A stretch of 64,000 bases of DNA from Pseudopedobacter sp039918235 (GCA_039918235.1 JBDSHZ010000002.1:8736-72735), one strand, 5' to 3'. Counted from the stretch's first letter, positions 35,371 through 44,448 are shown. Made by a program: numbers and translations. Notes: generated by a model from the letters alone, not told the origin.

Positions 35371-35626
35371 TTTTCACGCAAAGGGCGCAAAGTTTTTTTC
35401 GCCAAGAGCGCAAAGCTTATATTATTTCTTAGCGTACTTTGCGCTTCTTATTCTTCTTTGCGTGGAATAATTTCACGCAAAGGTCGCAAAGCTTATATAT
35501 TTTTCTTAGCGCTCTTTGCGCTTCTTAATTTCTTTGCGTGAAATAACTTCTCGCAAAGCTCGCAAAGATTCTATTGTTTTCCATATTGTTCTTATTTTTC
35601 TTTGCGTGGGATAATTTCACGCAAAC
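35371..35626. repeat. Array of CACGCAAAG / CTTTGCGTG palindromic units
   Basis: Three consecutive units each begin with (CA)CGCAAAG, contain CGCAAAG and CTTTGCGC in the interior, and end with CTTTGCGTG. Ends lie at 35375/35464, 35474/35540 and 35551/35608, with a last CACGCAAAC at 35618. Each unit can fold as a long hairpin. The final unit runs into the 3' end of the membrane-protein gene, where it encodes LREIIPRKEK. Phrases such as TTTCTTTGCGTG are widespread repeats in Bacteroidota. Confidence 0.75.
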
Positions 35627-36011
35627 TCTTAATTTTCCGCCAATCATTATAAGTCATCAAAGCAATGGTGAAAATCAATATTCCACAAATTGCGATCAAC
35701 GGGTTTTTGTCAACGCCTATTTTTAGCAGCTCCAATAAAGCCGAGAACAATGGCGCAGCTAGCACTACAATGATAATATCCTGTGCTAAAATTTGCATAA
35801 AAGTTTTTCCCTTCGCCCAGTAAATGGTGAGAAAAATAACAGATACCCCAAACAGCATCACCATTAAATTAAAAGAGATGATGTTGTTTTCAAAGGGCGC
35901 ATAAACCTCTCCCAATAAGAATAAAAAAACGACCCATGCATTGGTGACAAAATAAGCCATCAGGATAAACAGCCCAATAAATTTTAATAAAATGATGTCT
36001 CTGGTGCTCAA
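35592..36011 (-). CDS. Hypothetical membrane protein between gldA and gldF
   Basis: This 139-residue protein has four hydrophobic segments at about 8-32, 45-65, 72-95 and 105-125, and a basic C-terminus. No named family is recognised. It lies 15 bases after gldA on the same strand, so it is likely co-expressed with the Gld transporter. The last codons (SLREIIPRKEK) overlap the CACGCAAAG repeat array, so the C-terminus may have been altered by the repeat. Confidence 0.65.
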   Translation of the reverse strand: MSTRDIILLKFIGLFILMAYFVTNAWVVFLFLLGEVYAPFENNIISFNLMVMLFGVSVIFLTIYWAKGKTFMQILAQDIIIVVLAAPLFSALLELLKIGVDKNPLIAICGILIFTIALMTYNDWRKIKSLREIIPRKEK

Positions 36012-36026
36012 ATTGAAAAGATTAAA

Positions 36027-36737
36027 TTATTCTTTGGTAAGTTTTACAAAAATAGGCTCTAAAGTAATTTCTTTATGTTCTTCCAACAATCCCTTTAAAG
36101 AATTATTGGCTACTATTTTTCCTTTATTAATGATGATGACCTCCTCACAAATGGCTTCTACCTCCTGCATAATATGGGTAGATAAGATTACAGTCTTTGT
36201 TTTCCCTAATTCTTTAATCAGTTTTCTAATTTCTATCAACTGATTAGGATCTAAGCCAGAAGTGGGTTCGTCTAAAATCAGCACTTTAGGATCGTGGATG
36301 ATGGCCTGCGCCAAACCTACCCTTTGTTTATATCCTTTAGATAATTGCCCGATTTTCTTATGTTGCTCCTTACTTAAACCAGTGGCTAAAATTACTTCTT
36401 CAACTCTTGATTTTAAGTTTTTTAAATGATAAGTCTCTCCAACAAAGTTTAAAAACTCTTTCACATACATTTCATGATACAGCGGATTGCTCTCTGGCAG
36501 GTAACCAATATTTTTGCGAACCTCTAAAGATTGGTTGCTGATGTCAAAACCGCTAACTGTTGCGCTACCGGATGTTTGAGGCAAGTAGCAGGTGAGCATT
36601 TTCATGGTGGTAGATTTACCTGCTCCGTTAGGTCCTAAAAAACCCAGGATCTTGCCTGGAGAAGCTTCAAAAGAAATGCCATCCACTGCTTTTTGTGTTC
36701 CGTAAGTTTTGCTGAGATTTTTAACGCTGATACTCAA
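36027..36737 (-). CDS. gldA: Gliding-motility-associated ABC transporter ATPase GldA
   Basis: The 236-residue ATP-binding protein has Walker A GPNGAGKS (35-42), the signature LSKGYKQRVGLAQAI near residue 133, Walker B VLILDEPTSGLDP near residue 153, and the switch His in LSTHIMQEVEAIC. It powers the ABC2-type transporter with GldF and GldG, which lie downstream on the same strand. Confidence 0.93.
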   Translation of the reverse strand: MSISVKNLSKTYGTQKAVDGISFEASPGKILGFLGPNGAGKSTTMKMLTCYLPQTSGSATVSGFDISNQSLEVRKNIGYLPESNPLYHEMYVKEFLNFVGETYHLKNLKSRVEEVILATGLSKEQHKKIGQLSKGYKQRVGLAQAIIHDPKVLILDEPTSGLDPNQLIEIRKLIKELGKTKTVILSTHIMQEVEAICEEVIIINKGKIVANNSLKGLLEEHKEITLEPIFVKLTKE

Positions 36738-36834
36738 TGATTAAAGCTTAAGGCTTCAAGCTTAAGGCTAAAAGCAATGTGAAACTGAATCCAAAGCTAA
36801 AAAAAATGAGTAGAATAATGAATGGCATTTGAGA

Positions 36835-38226
36835 TTATAAATAACCCAAAATCTTCATCACCTGTTTACTGTTCTGCTCTTCACCAAATACTTCGTAATT
36901 AAAAGTTTCATCCCTATTTCTACGGATGATGACATGTTTAGGGGAAGGCAACAAGCAATGGTGGATGCCACCGTAACCGCTCAGCACTTCCTGATAAGCA
37001 CCCGTATGGAAAAAGCCAAGGAACTGCACTTTACGTGTTTTAGGCATAAAAACGTTTCCCACATGCGCTTCTTGGTTATAATAATCCTGCCCATCACAGG
37101 TAATGCCACCTAAATTCACCCTTTCGTATTCAGAATCCCAATTGTTGATTGGCAATAACACATAACGTTGGTTCATTGCCCAAACATCGGGTAAGTTGGT
37201 AATGAAAGAACCATCCAGCATCAACCATTTTTCACGGTCGTTCTGTTGTTTACGGCCTAATACTTTATATAAAATCCCTGAAGCTTCTGCAACAGTATAT
37301 TTTCCAAACTCGGTAATGATATCCGGTTCCATCACTTCATGCTCCGCACAAATTTCCTTGATTCTTTTAACAATCTCGTTAATCATGTATTCATAATCAA
37401 AATCGAAAACCAAAGAATCTTTAAATGGCATCCCGCCACCAATATCCAAGGTATCTAAATTCGGATTGATCTTTTTGAACTTACAATAAAGCGTTACGTA
37501 TTTCTCTAATTCGTTCCAGTAATAAGGCGTATCCGTAATTCCAGAGTTGATGAAGAAATGTAAAAGCTTCACCCTGAAATGAGGGTTTTTAGAAATTTTA
37601 GACGTGTAAAGGTCAATCACATCTTCTTGTCTGATGCCTAATCTCGAGGTATAGAACTGAGAATCTGGCTGTTCTTCGGCAGCAATACGGATCCCTAAAT
37701 TACAAGGTGTATCTAAATCAACCTCATCATCATAAATGTTAAATTCCTCTTTATTGTCTAAAACAGGGATGATATTGGTAAAACCGTCATGCAACATATC
37801 TATAATATACTGCTTGTATTGGTAGGTTTTAAATCCATTACAAATTACGGTAATGTCTTTTTTTAAGATGCCTTTTTTCTCCAAAGCATCAATCATTGGC
37901 ATATCAAATGCCGAAGAAGTTTCTAAGTGAATATCATTTTTTAAGGCTTCTTCCACAATATGTCGGAAGTGAGAGCTCTTGGTGCAATAGCAGTATTTGT
38001 AACTGCCACGGTAGTTGTTTTTAAGAATTGCAGTTTGGAAAAGAATTTTAGCCTGCTGAATTTTCTTGCTGACGATAGGTAAATAGGTAAATCTTAATGG
38101 CGTTCCGTAAGTTTCAATCATTTCCATGAGGTTTAAATCGTGGAAATAAAGTTCATCATCAATAATGTCAAAACCTTCCTGTGGGAAACCAACGCTTAGG
38201 TCAAGAAATTCTTCGTAGCTCTGCAT
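36835..38226 (-). CDS. speA: Arginine decarboxylase (PLP, bacteroidete type)
   Basis: This 463-residue protein is an alanine-racemase-fold PLP decarboxylase. The probable Schiff-base lysine is Lys83 in YCYCTKSSHF. Other markers are INSGITDTPYYW near residue 225, LDIGGGMPF near residue 255, and a C-terminal KVQFLGFFHTGAYQEVLSGY that holds the second-half active-site residues. It is shorter than the E. coli SpeA (about 660), as usual for this phylum. It makes agmatine from arginine; aguA and aguB elsewhere in the window finish the route to putrescine. It is upstream of other arginine genes. Confidence 0.92.
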   Translation of the reverse strand: MQSYEEFLDLSVGFPQEGFDIIDDELYFHDLNLMEMIETYGTPLRFTYLPIVSKKIQQAKILFQTAILKNNYRGSYKYCYCTKSSHFRHIVEEALKNDIHLETSSAFDMPMIDALEKKGILKKDITVICNGFKTYQYKQYIIDMLHDGFTNIIPVLDNKEEFNIYDDEVDLDTPCNLGIRIAAEEQPDSQFYTSRLGIRQEDVIDLYTSKISKNPHFRVKLLHFFINSGITDTPYYWNELEKYVTLYCKFKKINPNLDTLDIGGGMPFKDSLVFDFDYEYMINEIVKRIKEICAEHEVMEPDIITEFGKYTVAEASGILYKVLGRKQQNDREKWLMLDGSFITNLPDVWAMNQRYVLLPINNWDSEYERVNLGGITCDGQDYYNQEAHVGNVFMPKTRKVQFLGFFHTGAYQEVLSGYGGIHHCLLPSPKHVIIRRNRDETFNYEVFGEEQNSKQVMKILGYL

Positions 38227-38438
38227 TCTTAAATTATTTTGCGCAAAAATGTAATTAAATTATGATAAAATATAGGGTTTAATAAATTTTTACCCATATC
38301 TGTTACTCTTAACGGCTATTGGGTGAATTGTGTTTCAAAATTAAAAACAAACGAATAATAAAATGACATTGTATCATTATTAAAGGTTGCTGACGTAAAG
38401 CTTAACATAAATCCTATTATAAACTTAAATCAAAAATT

Positions 38439-39113
38439 ATGAAAATTAAAATCACTTACTTTCTTGCCTTATTTGTTTTGATCATCTCATCATGTAAAAA
38501 GGATAGCAGCAATTATTCCGAAACCATTAAGAAGGGAAATAAATGGGGGCTCAGTATTGGAAGTACGCCTGAAATGGTTTATGCACAACTTCAGAAATTG
38601 AATCAAGAAAAAGATATTCACTCTGTTTCTGTAGTTTACAGACAGTCTTATACTAAACCAGAAGAGTTAAAAAATAAATTACCCTTTTATAATGCTTTAA
38701 CACTGGAAAAAGCATCTGGGCAAACGGATAGGATTGTCATTGAATTTAAGGAAGATAAAGTTTCATCTATTTATACTGGTGGAGGTTTATTAAATGAAGT
38801 GAAAGAGTGGCCACAAAATTTACCGGACGATGTTACCATTCATCAAAATGATTTGGTAGCAACTATGTATAATAAGCTGGTAGCGATCTATCAGGTAAAT
38901 GATTACAATCAATATAAACTTACTTTACCCGATAAGATTTTGACCAAGGCATTCGATGCTGATATGGCGAATTATAAGGAATGGGCTTTTGAATTTGCGA
39001 AGAATGTGGGTGCCAATGTATCGGGAAGATCATCTGTAAGGTTGTTGTTTGAAAATGGGAAACTCAATAAAATACTTCATCAATATCAAGAAAATGAATT
39101 TGTGATTGATTAG
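38439..39113 (+). CDS. Hypothetical lipoprotein
   Basis: The 224-residue protein has a lipoprotein signal (LALFVLIISSC, lipidated Cys19) and a soluble domain with KWGLSIGSTPEMVYAQLQKL, which resembles a BamE/SmpA-like repeat of the SIGSTPEMV kind. No named family is clear. It lies alone between divergent speA and convergent ctlX. It probably faces the periplasm on the outer membrane. Confidence 0.7.
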   Translation: MKIKITYFLALFVLIISSCKKDSSNYSETIKKGNKWGLSIGSTPEMVYAQLQKLNQEKDIHSVSVVYRQSYTKPEELKNKLPFYNALTLEKASGQTDRIVIEFKEDKVSSIYTGGGLLNEVKEWPQNLPDDVTIHQNDLVATMYNKLVAIYQVNDYNQYKLTLPDKILTKAFDADMANYKEWAFEFAKNVGANVSGRSSVRLLFENGKLNKILHQYQENEFVID

Positions 39114-39120
39114 TAGTTGA

Positions 39121-39153
39121 ATTTTAGCCACGAATTTAATTCGTGGCTAAAAT
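39121..39153. terminator. Bidirectional terminator between the lipoprotein and ctlX genes
   Basis: ATTTTAGCCACGAA and TTCGTGGCTAAAAT make a perfect 14-bp stem with a 4- to 5-base loop, directly between the two convergent stop codons. Confidence 0.8.
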
Positions 39154-39155
39154 CA

Positions 39156-40070
39156 TTACAAAGCTTTCAAATGGATCTCCGCCATCATACACCTTACGCT
39201 TCCCCCTCCATTTTCTTCAATGGTTGGAATTGGAGAATATAATAGGGTGGCGTATTTTTCTAACTGTGCAATCTGAGCTGGATTTAAAGACCTAAAAGCA
39301 CTTTCACTCATCACTACAAAATTTTCTTCTTTTTTATTTTTTACTTCTAGCATGTTTCCTGCAAACTGATTCATCTGCGCTAAAGAGATAAGAACAACTT
39401 CTTTTTTAGTTGCTTCAAATGATTTCATTAGCATCACTTTTTCATTTTCATCAGGAACAGCTTCCAAACAAATGACTATAAAACTTTCTCCCACACACAT
39501 CATCACATTGGTATGATAAATGGCCATTTGGTTTTCATCTAACGCATGAAATTTAACCGCTTTGTAGCCACTTTCCTTGCAGAAAATATCCAATACTTTT
39601 TCCTGTGTACGGATAGATAAACAGGCATAGGCAATTTTGTGTTCACGGTCTAAAACCATGCTACCGGTACCTTCTAAGTATTCTCCTCTTTCTTCCGTAA
39701 ATGATAAGTCGTTGATCTCCGTAATCAGGAATTGCTTACTCAGTTCATCTATTAAATCTTCCCTGCGTTCTAACCTTCGGTTTTCTGCCTGCATAGGGTA
39801 GAGGTAAACGCTGCCGTCCTCATGAAATGAAATCCAGTTATTTGGAAAAATAGAATCCGGCGTATGTGGCTTTAAAGTATCATCAATAACGGTAACCTCA
39901 ATTCCGTTTGCACTTAATTTCGCTACAAAATCATCAAACTCGGCCAAAGCCTTTTCCTGTACTTTTTCTTGCAAAGCAGTTCTATTCTGAAAAGCATTAC
40001 TAGCTGCAGTTTGAATATTTAATCCAAAAGCTACCGGACGAATCATTAATAAATTTGAGGTGGTTTGCAT
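39156..40070 (-). CDS. ctlX: CtlX-type citrulline/guanidino hydrolase
   Basis: This 304-residue member of the guanidino-group modifying superfamily shows SNLLMIRPVAFG at the N-terminus, PDSIFPNNWISFHEDGSVYL, GTGSMVLDRE, YHTNVMMCVG and a C-terminal Cys294 in GGGSVRCMMAEIHL that would be the nucleophile. The group includes CtlX, which is said to use citrulline, and the DDAH-like enzymes. It probably releases ammonia or urea from a guanidino or ureido compound. It is next to an arginine deiminase-like gene, which produces citrulline. Confidence 0.82.
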   Translation of the reverse strand: MQTTSNLLMIRPVAFGLNIQTAASNAFQNRTALQEKVQEKALAEFDDFVAKLSANGIEVTVIDDTLKPHTPDSIFPNNWISFHEDGSVYLYPMQAENRRLERREDLIDELSKQFLITEINDLSFTEERGEYLEGTGSMVLDREHKIAYACLSIRTQEKVLDIFCKESGYKAVKFHALDENQMAIYHTNVMMCVGESFIVICLEAVPDENEKVMLMKSFEATKKEVVLISLAQMNQFAGNMLEVKNKKEENFVVMSESAFRSLNPAQIAQLEKYATLLYSPIPTIEENGGGSVRCMMAEIHLKAL

Positions 40071-40084
40071 GGTTTTGTTTGTGG

Positions 40085-40180
40085 CTTATGGTTAATGGAC
40101 CATGTTTAATAGTTTATGGCAAATGGGTTATCGTTTATAGTCGATGGTCCATGGACTATGAACCATCAAACCATCAACTA
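40085..40180. repeat. ATGGTCCATGG-type repeat cluster between arcA-like and ctlX genes
   Basis: The interval holds at least five units in both orientations: GGTTAATGGACCATG, AATAGTTTATGGCAAATGGG, TAGTCGATGGTCCATGGAC, TATGAACCATC and AAACCATCAACTA. It fills nearly all the space between the two genes and belongs to the same family as the copies around the four-helix-bundle gene. Confidence 0.7.
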
Positions 40181-40181
40181 C

Positions 40182-41627
40182 CTAAATCTCGTCTCTCAAA
40201 ATTGGCATACTCATACAATGGAAACCGCCCCTTGCTCTGGAAAGCTCTGCAGAAGGCATCGTAATAAAAGTATTCTCTAAGGTTTCTGGACTCAATTCTC
40301 CACTTTCAAATTTTTGAAGTAGATCAGTAACGTGAATTACGTCAAAACCTTTTGCTTTAAAAGCTTCAATGGTATGGTCGTTTCTGTCGTAACCCAAAAC
40401 TACTCCTTCTTTTACTGCTAATAAATTGCAGGAATCGGTCCATTGTTCACGGGAATCGTAAGGGAATTTCTGATTTCCAGAATAAATGAACTGAACAATG
40501 TCTTTTGATTTTAAATCTGTGATGCTGATATCCTCCAATAAAGCTTCTACAGATTCAAATTTTTTAGGCTCACCGATTTGTCCTTTAATGAATTGAGTTA
40601 CTTCTGTTTTATCTACTGGTTCTTCTTCAACCAGATGATCAATAGGTTCCGAGCCATCGCCACGCTTATCTATTTTGCCTATCGCGTTTAAGATTACCCA
40701 CATATTTCGCTTCACTTGGGTGAAAACAGTGTCTATGTGCATAAAATCCCGCTTATGCGGAATCTTTACCACCGATACTTTTTGTACGACATCTTTTTCA
40801 AAAAGAATTTTTATGGTTTCATTAATCGCTACGGCAGAGGTACGCTCACTAAACCCAATTAATAAATGGTTTTTACTCACTACCATTACATCCCCGCCTT
40901 CTAAAGTGCTTTTCTGCTCGTTTTCTTCCCCTGGTCTTAAAAAGTGCTGTAAGGAATCGGGGATTTCAATGATGTTGTTTCTATAATTGGCGAATAATGG
41001 ATGGTTAAAGAAAATATACCTGGCCAATAAAGTTTCTCTTGATCTGGCTTTTTTCGCCGGTTTGTTCAGTAAAATATGGTTGTTGATGGTAATTCCTATG
41101 TCTCTGGTAAAGATGAAATTTGGAATAGGCGCAAAAATCATCCTTTCTTCATCTATAGATCCGCTGATGATGATTTTCGCCAATGCTGCAGCTTCTGTCA
41201 GCATCAGCTCGTTTTGTAAATAGTAAGTACAACCCTCTATGGCACAAACAGATGCTACTATTTTTTGCTTGATATTTTCTTCCATTAAAATTTCGGCAAG
41301 TAATTGCTCTAATTCTACCACCTTTTGTGAAGCATGGAAATCAGGATGGTTGGGCTTATAGAAGTTACGGCTTTGATCAGCATCTAAATCTTTTAATTTC
41401 CCCTTTACTTTTTCAGGATCTAAAAAGTAAAGTAGGAGCTTTAAATAATAGTCGTACTCCTTTTTGCGGATGGTTTCTAAGTGAACAATGTCTTCAAAAA
41501 GCCAATCTTGTGCTTTAGAAGGCACTACTTTTCCCAATCCACTATCAGGGCTATGCACCAACAAACAACGTAATGCACCAATCTCCGAACTCACATTTAC
41601 TTTAAAATCTTCGTTTTTTGTCATCAT
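40182..41627 (-). CDS. Arginine deiminase family protein, long form
   Basis: This 481-residue protein has arginine-deiminase hallmarks: SEIGALRCLLVHSPDSGLGK at the N-terminus, FTRDIGITINNHILL near residue 172, LEGGDVMVVSKNHLLIGFSE near residue 245, the catalytic HIDTVF near residue 296 and Cys471 in RGGFHCMSMPI. Classical ADIs have about 410 residues. Here an extra segment of about 60-70 residues is spread in the N-terminal third and between residues 300 and 380. By family it hydrolyses arginine to citrulline and ammonia, and the adjacent CtlX-type gene could act next on citrulline. The start at 41627 is an ATG preceded by another in-frame ATG, so either may be used. Confidence 0.85.
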   Translation of the reverse strand: MMTKNEDFKVNVSSEIGALRCLLVHSPDSGLGKVVPSKAQDWLFEDIVHLETIRKKEYDYYLKLLLYFLDPEKVKGKLKDLDADQSRNFYKPNHPDFHASQKVVELEQLLAEILMEENIKQKIVASVCAIEGCTYYLQNELMLTEAAALAKIIISGSIDEERMIFAPIPNFIFTRDIGITINNHILLNKPAKKARSRETLLARYIFFNHPLFANYRNNIIEIPDSLQHFLRPGEENEQKSTLEGGDVMVVSKNHLLIGFSERTSAVAINETIKILFEKDVVQKVSVVKIPHKRDFMHIDTVFTQVKRNMWVILNAIGKIDKRGDGSEPIDHLVEEEPVDKTEVTQFIKGQIGEPKKFESVEALLEDISITDLKSKDIVQFIYSGNQKFPYDSREQWTDSCNLLAVKEGVVLGYDRNDHTIEAFKAKGFDVIHVTDLLQKFESGELSPETLENTFITMPSAELSRARGGFHCMSMPILRDEI

Positions 41628-41690
41628 AATTGCTTATCCTTAATTACAAATCTATCAGAATTAAATTCAAGAGATGAACGTAATATTAAT

Positions 41691-41698
41691 TATTTTTG
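41691..41698 (+). promoter_or_regulatory. -7 box of argS next to its ATG
   Basis: TATTTTTG ends four bases before the argS ATG at 41703. If it is the -7 box, the transcript starts at or near the ATG, so it may be leaderless. Confidence 0.45.
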
Positions 41699-41702
41699 CG
41701 AC

Positions 41703-43475
41703 ATGAATTTTTTACCTCAGGCCATATCCAAAGCTTTTTCTATCCTATTCGACACGCAAATTGCTGCAGACCAGGTTAATCTGGAGCAAACTAAAAAAGA
41801 GTTTGAAGGTCATGTTACTTTTGTGGTTTTTCCTTTTGTGCGCCATACCAAGAAATCCCCTGAACAATCCGCCACATTAATTGGCGAATATTTAAAAGAA
41901 AACTGTGAGGAGGTAACAGATTTTAACGTGATCAAAGGCTTTTTGAATGTTGTTTTAAGTGATGCTTATTGGTTAGGGATTTTTCAAAACCCCATCTCAT
42001 TGCCTACTTACGGTCAAATTGCTCCAAACGGGCAAAAAGTAATGGTTGAATATTCTTCACCAAATACCAATAAGCCTTTGCATTTAGGGCATGTGCGTAA
42101 TAACTTATTGGGTTATTCAGTGGCTGAGATTTTGAAAGCTTCGGGTTATGAAGTTATTAAAGCCAATTTGGTAAATGATAGGGGAATTCATATCTGCAAA
42201 TCTATGCTGGCTTGGCAAAAATTTGGCAATGGAGAAACTCCAGAATCTAGCGGTTTAAAAGGAGATCATTTGGTTGGTAAATACTACGTGATTTTTGATC
42301 AGCATTATAAAAAGGAAATAGAAGAGCTTAAATCAGCAGGAAAAACTGAGGAAGAAGCGAAAAAACAAGCGCCACTGATTTTAGAAGCACAAGCCATGCT
42401 GCAAAAATGGGAGGCGGGTGATGCAGAAGTGATGCAACTTTGGAAAAAAATGAACAGCTGGGTTTATGCTGGTTTTGAAAAGACTTATCAATCTTTAGGA
42501 GTTGATTTTGATCAATATTATTACGAGTCGGAAACTTATCTTTTGGGAAAGGATATTGTTGAAGAAGGTTTAGAAAAAGGTATTTTCTTTAAAAAGGATG
42601 ATGGTTCTGTTTGGATTGATTTAACCGCAGACGGATTAGACGAGAAATTGGTACTTAGGGCAGATGGGACTTCAGTTTACATCACTCAGGATTTGGGTAC
42701 TGCACAATTGAAATATAATGATTTTAATATGCAGGAATCTATTTACGTAGTGGGTAACGAGCAGGATTATCATTTTAAGGTGCTATTCCTCATTTTAGAA
42801 AAACTTGGTAAAACATGGGCGAAGGGATTATATCATCTATCTTATGGTATGGTTGATCTTCCATCAGGGAAAATGAAATCCCGCGAAGGTACTGTTGTAG
42901 ATGCTGATGATCTCATCAATGAAATGAAGGAAACTGCCAAACAGAAAACTGAAGAGCTGGGAAAAGTGGATCATTTTGAAGAGGAAGAAAAAGAAATTCT
43001 TTACGATATGATTGGTTTAGGAGCTTTGAAATATTTCTTGTTAAAAGTAGAACCTAAAAAGCGTTTGCTGTTTGATCCTAATGAGTCTATTGATTTTCAA
43101 GGAAATACAGGGCCGTTTATCCAATATACTCATGCAAGGATCAAATCAGTTTTGAGTAAATACGAAGCAGATTTAGGAACAATAACCATCCAACAACCAA
43201 AGGATTTAAAAGAAACAGAACTGGAATTGATCCAGTTGTTGAGTAAGTTTCAAGATACTATTGTATCCGCGGCAAAAGACCATAATCCGGCAGCCATTGC
43301 CAACTATGCTTATGATTTAGCAAAAGGCTACAATAAATTTTACCAATCGGAAAGCATACTGAAAACGGAGGAACATGATTTAAAGGTGTTTAGGTTGAAA
43401 CTTTCACACCATACCGCTCTAATATTAAAAAGAGCAATGAGTTTATTAGGGATTGAGATGCCAGAAAGGATGTAG
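41703..43475 (+). CDS. argS: Arginyl-tRNA synthetase
   Basis: This 590-residue class I aminoacyl-tRNA synthetase has the N-terminal Add1 domain (1-105), the HIGH-type motif HLGHVRNN at 127-134, and the KMSKS-like GKMKSREGTVVDADDL near residue 395. It ends with a DALR anticodon-binding domain ending LGIEMPERM. It is divergent from the arginine deiminase-like gene. A tRNA-Arg lies some 5 kb away. Confidence 0.97.
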   Translation: MNFLPQAISKAFSILFDTQIAADQVNLEQTKKEFEGHVTFVVFPFVRHTKKSPEQSATLIGEYLKENCEEVTDFNVIKGFLNVVLSDAYWLGIFQNPISLPTYGQIAPNGQKVMVEYSSPNTNKPLHLGHVRNNLLGYSVAEILKASGYEVIKANLVNDRGIHICKSMLAWQKFGNGETPESSGLKGDHLVGKYYVIFDQHYKKEIEELKSAGKTEEEAKKQAPLILEAQAMLQKWEAGDAEVMQLWKKMNSWVYAGFEKTYQSLGVDFDQYYYESETYLLGKDIVEEGLEKGIFFKKDDGSVWIDLTADGLDEKLVLRADGTSVYITQDLGTAQLKYNDFNMQESIYVVGNEQDYHFKVLFLILEKLGKTWAKGLYHLSYGMVDLPSGKMKSREGTVVDADDLINEMKETAKQKTEELGKVDHFEEEEKEILYDMIGLGALKYFLLKVEPKKRLLFDPNESIDFQGNTGPFIQYTHARIKSVLSKYEADLGTITIQQPKDLKETELELIQLLSKFQDTIVSAAKDHNPAAIANYAYDLAKGYNKFYQSESILKTEEHDLKVFRLKLSHHTALILKRAMSLLGIEMPERM

Positions 43476-43478
43476 TTG

Positions 43479-43530
43479 TGGATGGTCCATGGTTGATAGT
43501 TTATGGTCCATAGACTATGGACAATGGTTA
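43479..43530. repeat. Solo ATGGTCCATGG-type repeat after argS
   Basis: GATGGTCCATGGTTGATAGT, then TTATGGTCCATAGACTATGG, then ACAATGG lies in the gap between the convergent argS and dehydrogenase genes. It belongs to the same family as the other copies of the window. Confidence 0.7.
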
Positions 43531-43542
43531 TTCTCCAAGCTT

Positions 43543-44448
43543 TTACTTGCTAAACTTACTGGCAACTATTAAATCTTTTGTTCCGTGGTGATAAGTGTAA
43601 AATCCTTCACCAGATTTCACTCCTTTATTGCCAGCAGTGACCATATTTACTAAAAGCGGACAAGGTGCATATTTTGGATTTCCGAAACCTTCCTGTAAAA
43701 CTCGTAGAATTGATAAGCAAATATCTAAACCTATAAAATCTGCCAATTGTAATGGTCCCATGGGATGGGCCATGCCAAGTTTCATCACCGTGTCTATCTC
43801 GGCCACACCGGCAACCCCTTCATATAAAGTATAAATGGCTTCATTAATCATGGGCATTAAAATACGGTTGGCTACAAACCCGGGATAATCATTTACTTCT
43901 ACAGGGACTTTTCCTAAAGTTTTGGAGAGTTCCATAATCTTTGCCGTAACCTCATCTGCAGTAGCGTAACCTCTAATGACTTCTACGAGTTTCATCACCG
44001 GAACAGGATTCATAAAGTGCATTCCTATTACCTTATCAGGTTTTTGGGTCACAGCTGCAATTTTAGTGATGGAGATGGAAGAAGTGTTGGAAGCTAAAAT
44101 AGTTTCGGGTTTGGTCAGCTCATCTAGCTGTTTGAAAATCTGCAATTTAACCTCAATATTTTCAGAAGCAGCTTCAATAATCAAATCGGCATCCTTTACG
44201 CCCTGTTCTAAAGAAGTGAATGTCGTGATGTTTTTAAGGGTTTTGTCGACATCATCAACTGAAATCTTTTCTTTGGATAATTGCCTTTCCAAATTTTTAT
44301 TGATGGTAACCATCGCTTTATTCAATGCAGTTTCAGATACATCCACCAACGCAACTTTAAATCCAGCCTGTGCAAAAGTATGGGCAATTCCGTTTCCCAT
44401 AGTACCTGAACCTATCACTGCAATTTTATTTATCTGTTGAGTCTTCAT
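43543..44448 (-). CDS. hbd: 3-hydroxybutyryl/3-hydroxyacyl-CoA dehydrogenase
   Basis: The 301-residue protein begins with the NAD-binding GSGTMG (13-18) and has AFQ-type continuations: DADLIIEAASENIEVK, ILASNTSSISITKIA, GMHFMNPVPVMKLVEVIRG and a C-terminal dimerisation domain with NRILMPMINEAIYTLYEGVA and DFIGLDICLSIL. It oxidises 3-hydroxyacyl-CoA to 3-oxoacyl-CoA using NAD. No other beta-oxidation gene is beside it. Confidence 0.93.
   Translation of the reverse strand: MKTQQINKIAVIGSGTMGNGIAHTFAQAGFKVALVDVSETALNKAMVTINKNLERQLSKEKISVDDVDKTLKNITTFTSLEQGVKDADLIIEAASENIEVKLQIFKQLDELTKPETILASNTSSISITKIAAVTQKPDKVIGMHFMNPVPVMKLVEVIRGYATADEVTAKIMELSKTLGKVPVEVNDYPGFVANRILMPMINEAIYTLYEGVAGVAEIDTVMKLGMAHPMGPLQLADFIGLDICLSILRVLQEGFGNPKYAPCPLLVNMVTAGNKGVKSGEGFYTYHHGTKDLIVASKFSK

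Noticed and set aside
35371..35626. Palindromic units taken as a CRISPR array
   Set aside because: The units have inverted ends and no unique spacers of constant length, so they are hairpin repeats.
40055..40264. Open frame of 69 codons on the plus strand between the ctlX and deiminase genes
   Set aside because: It is made of the ATGGTCCATGG repeat and antisense to two real genes.
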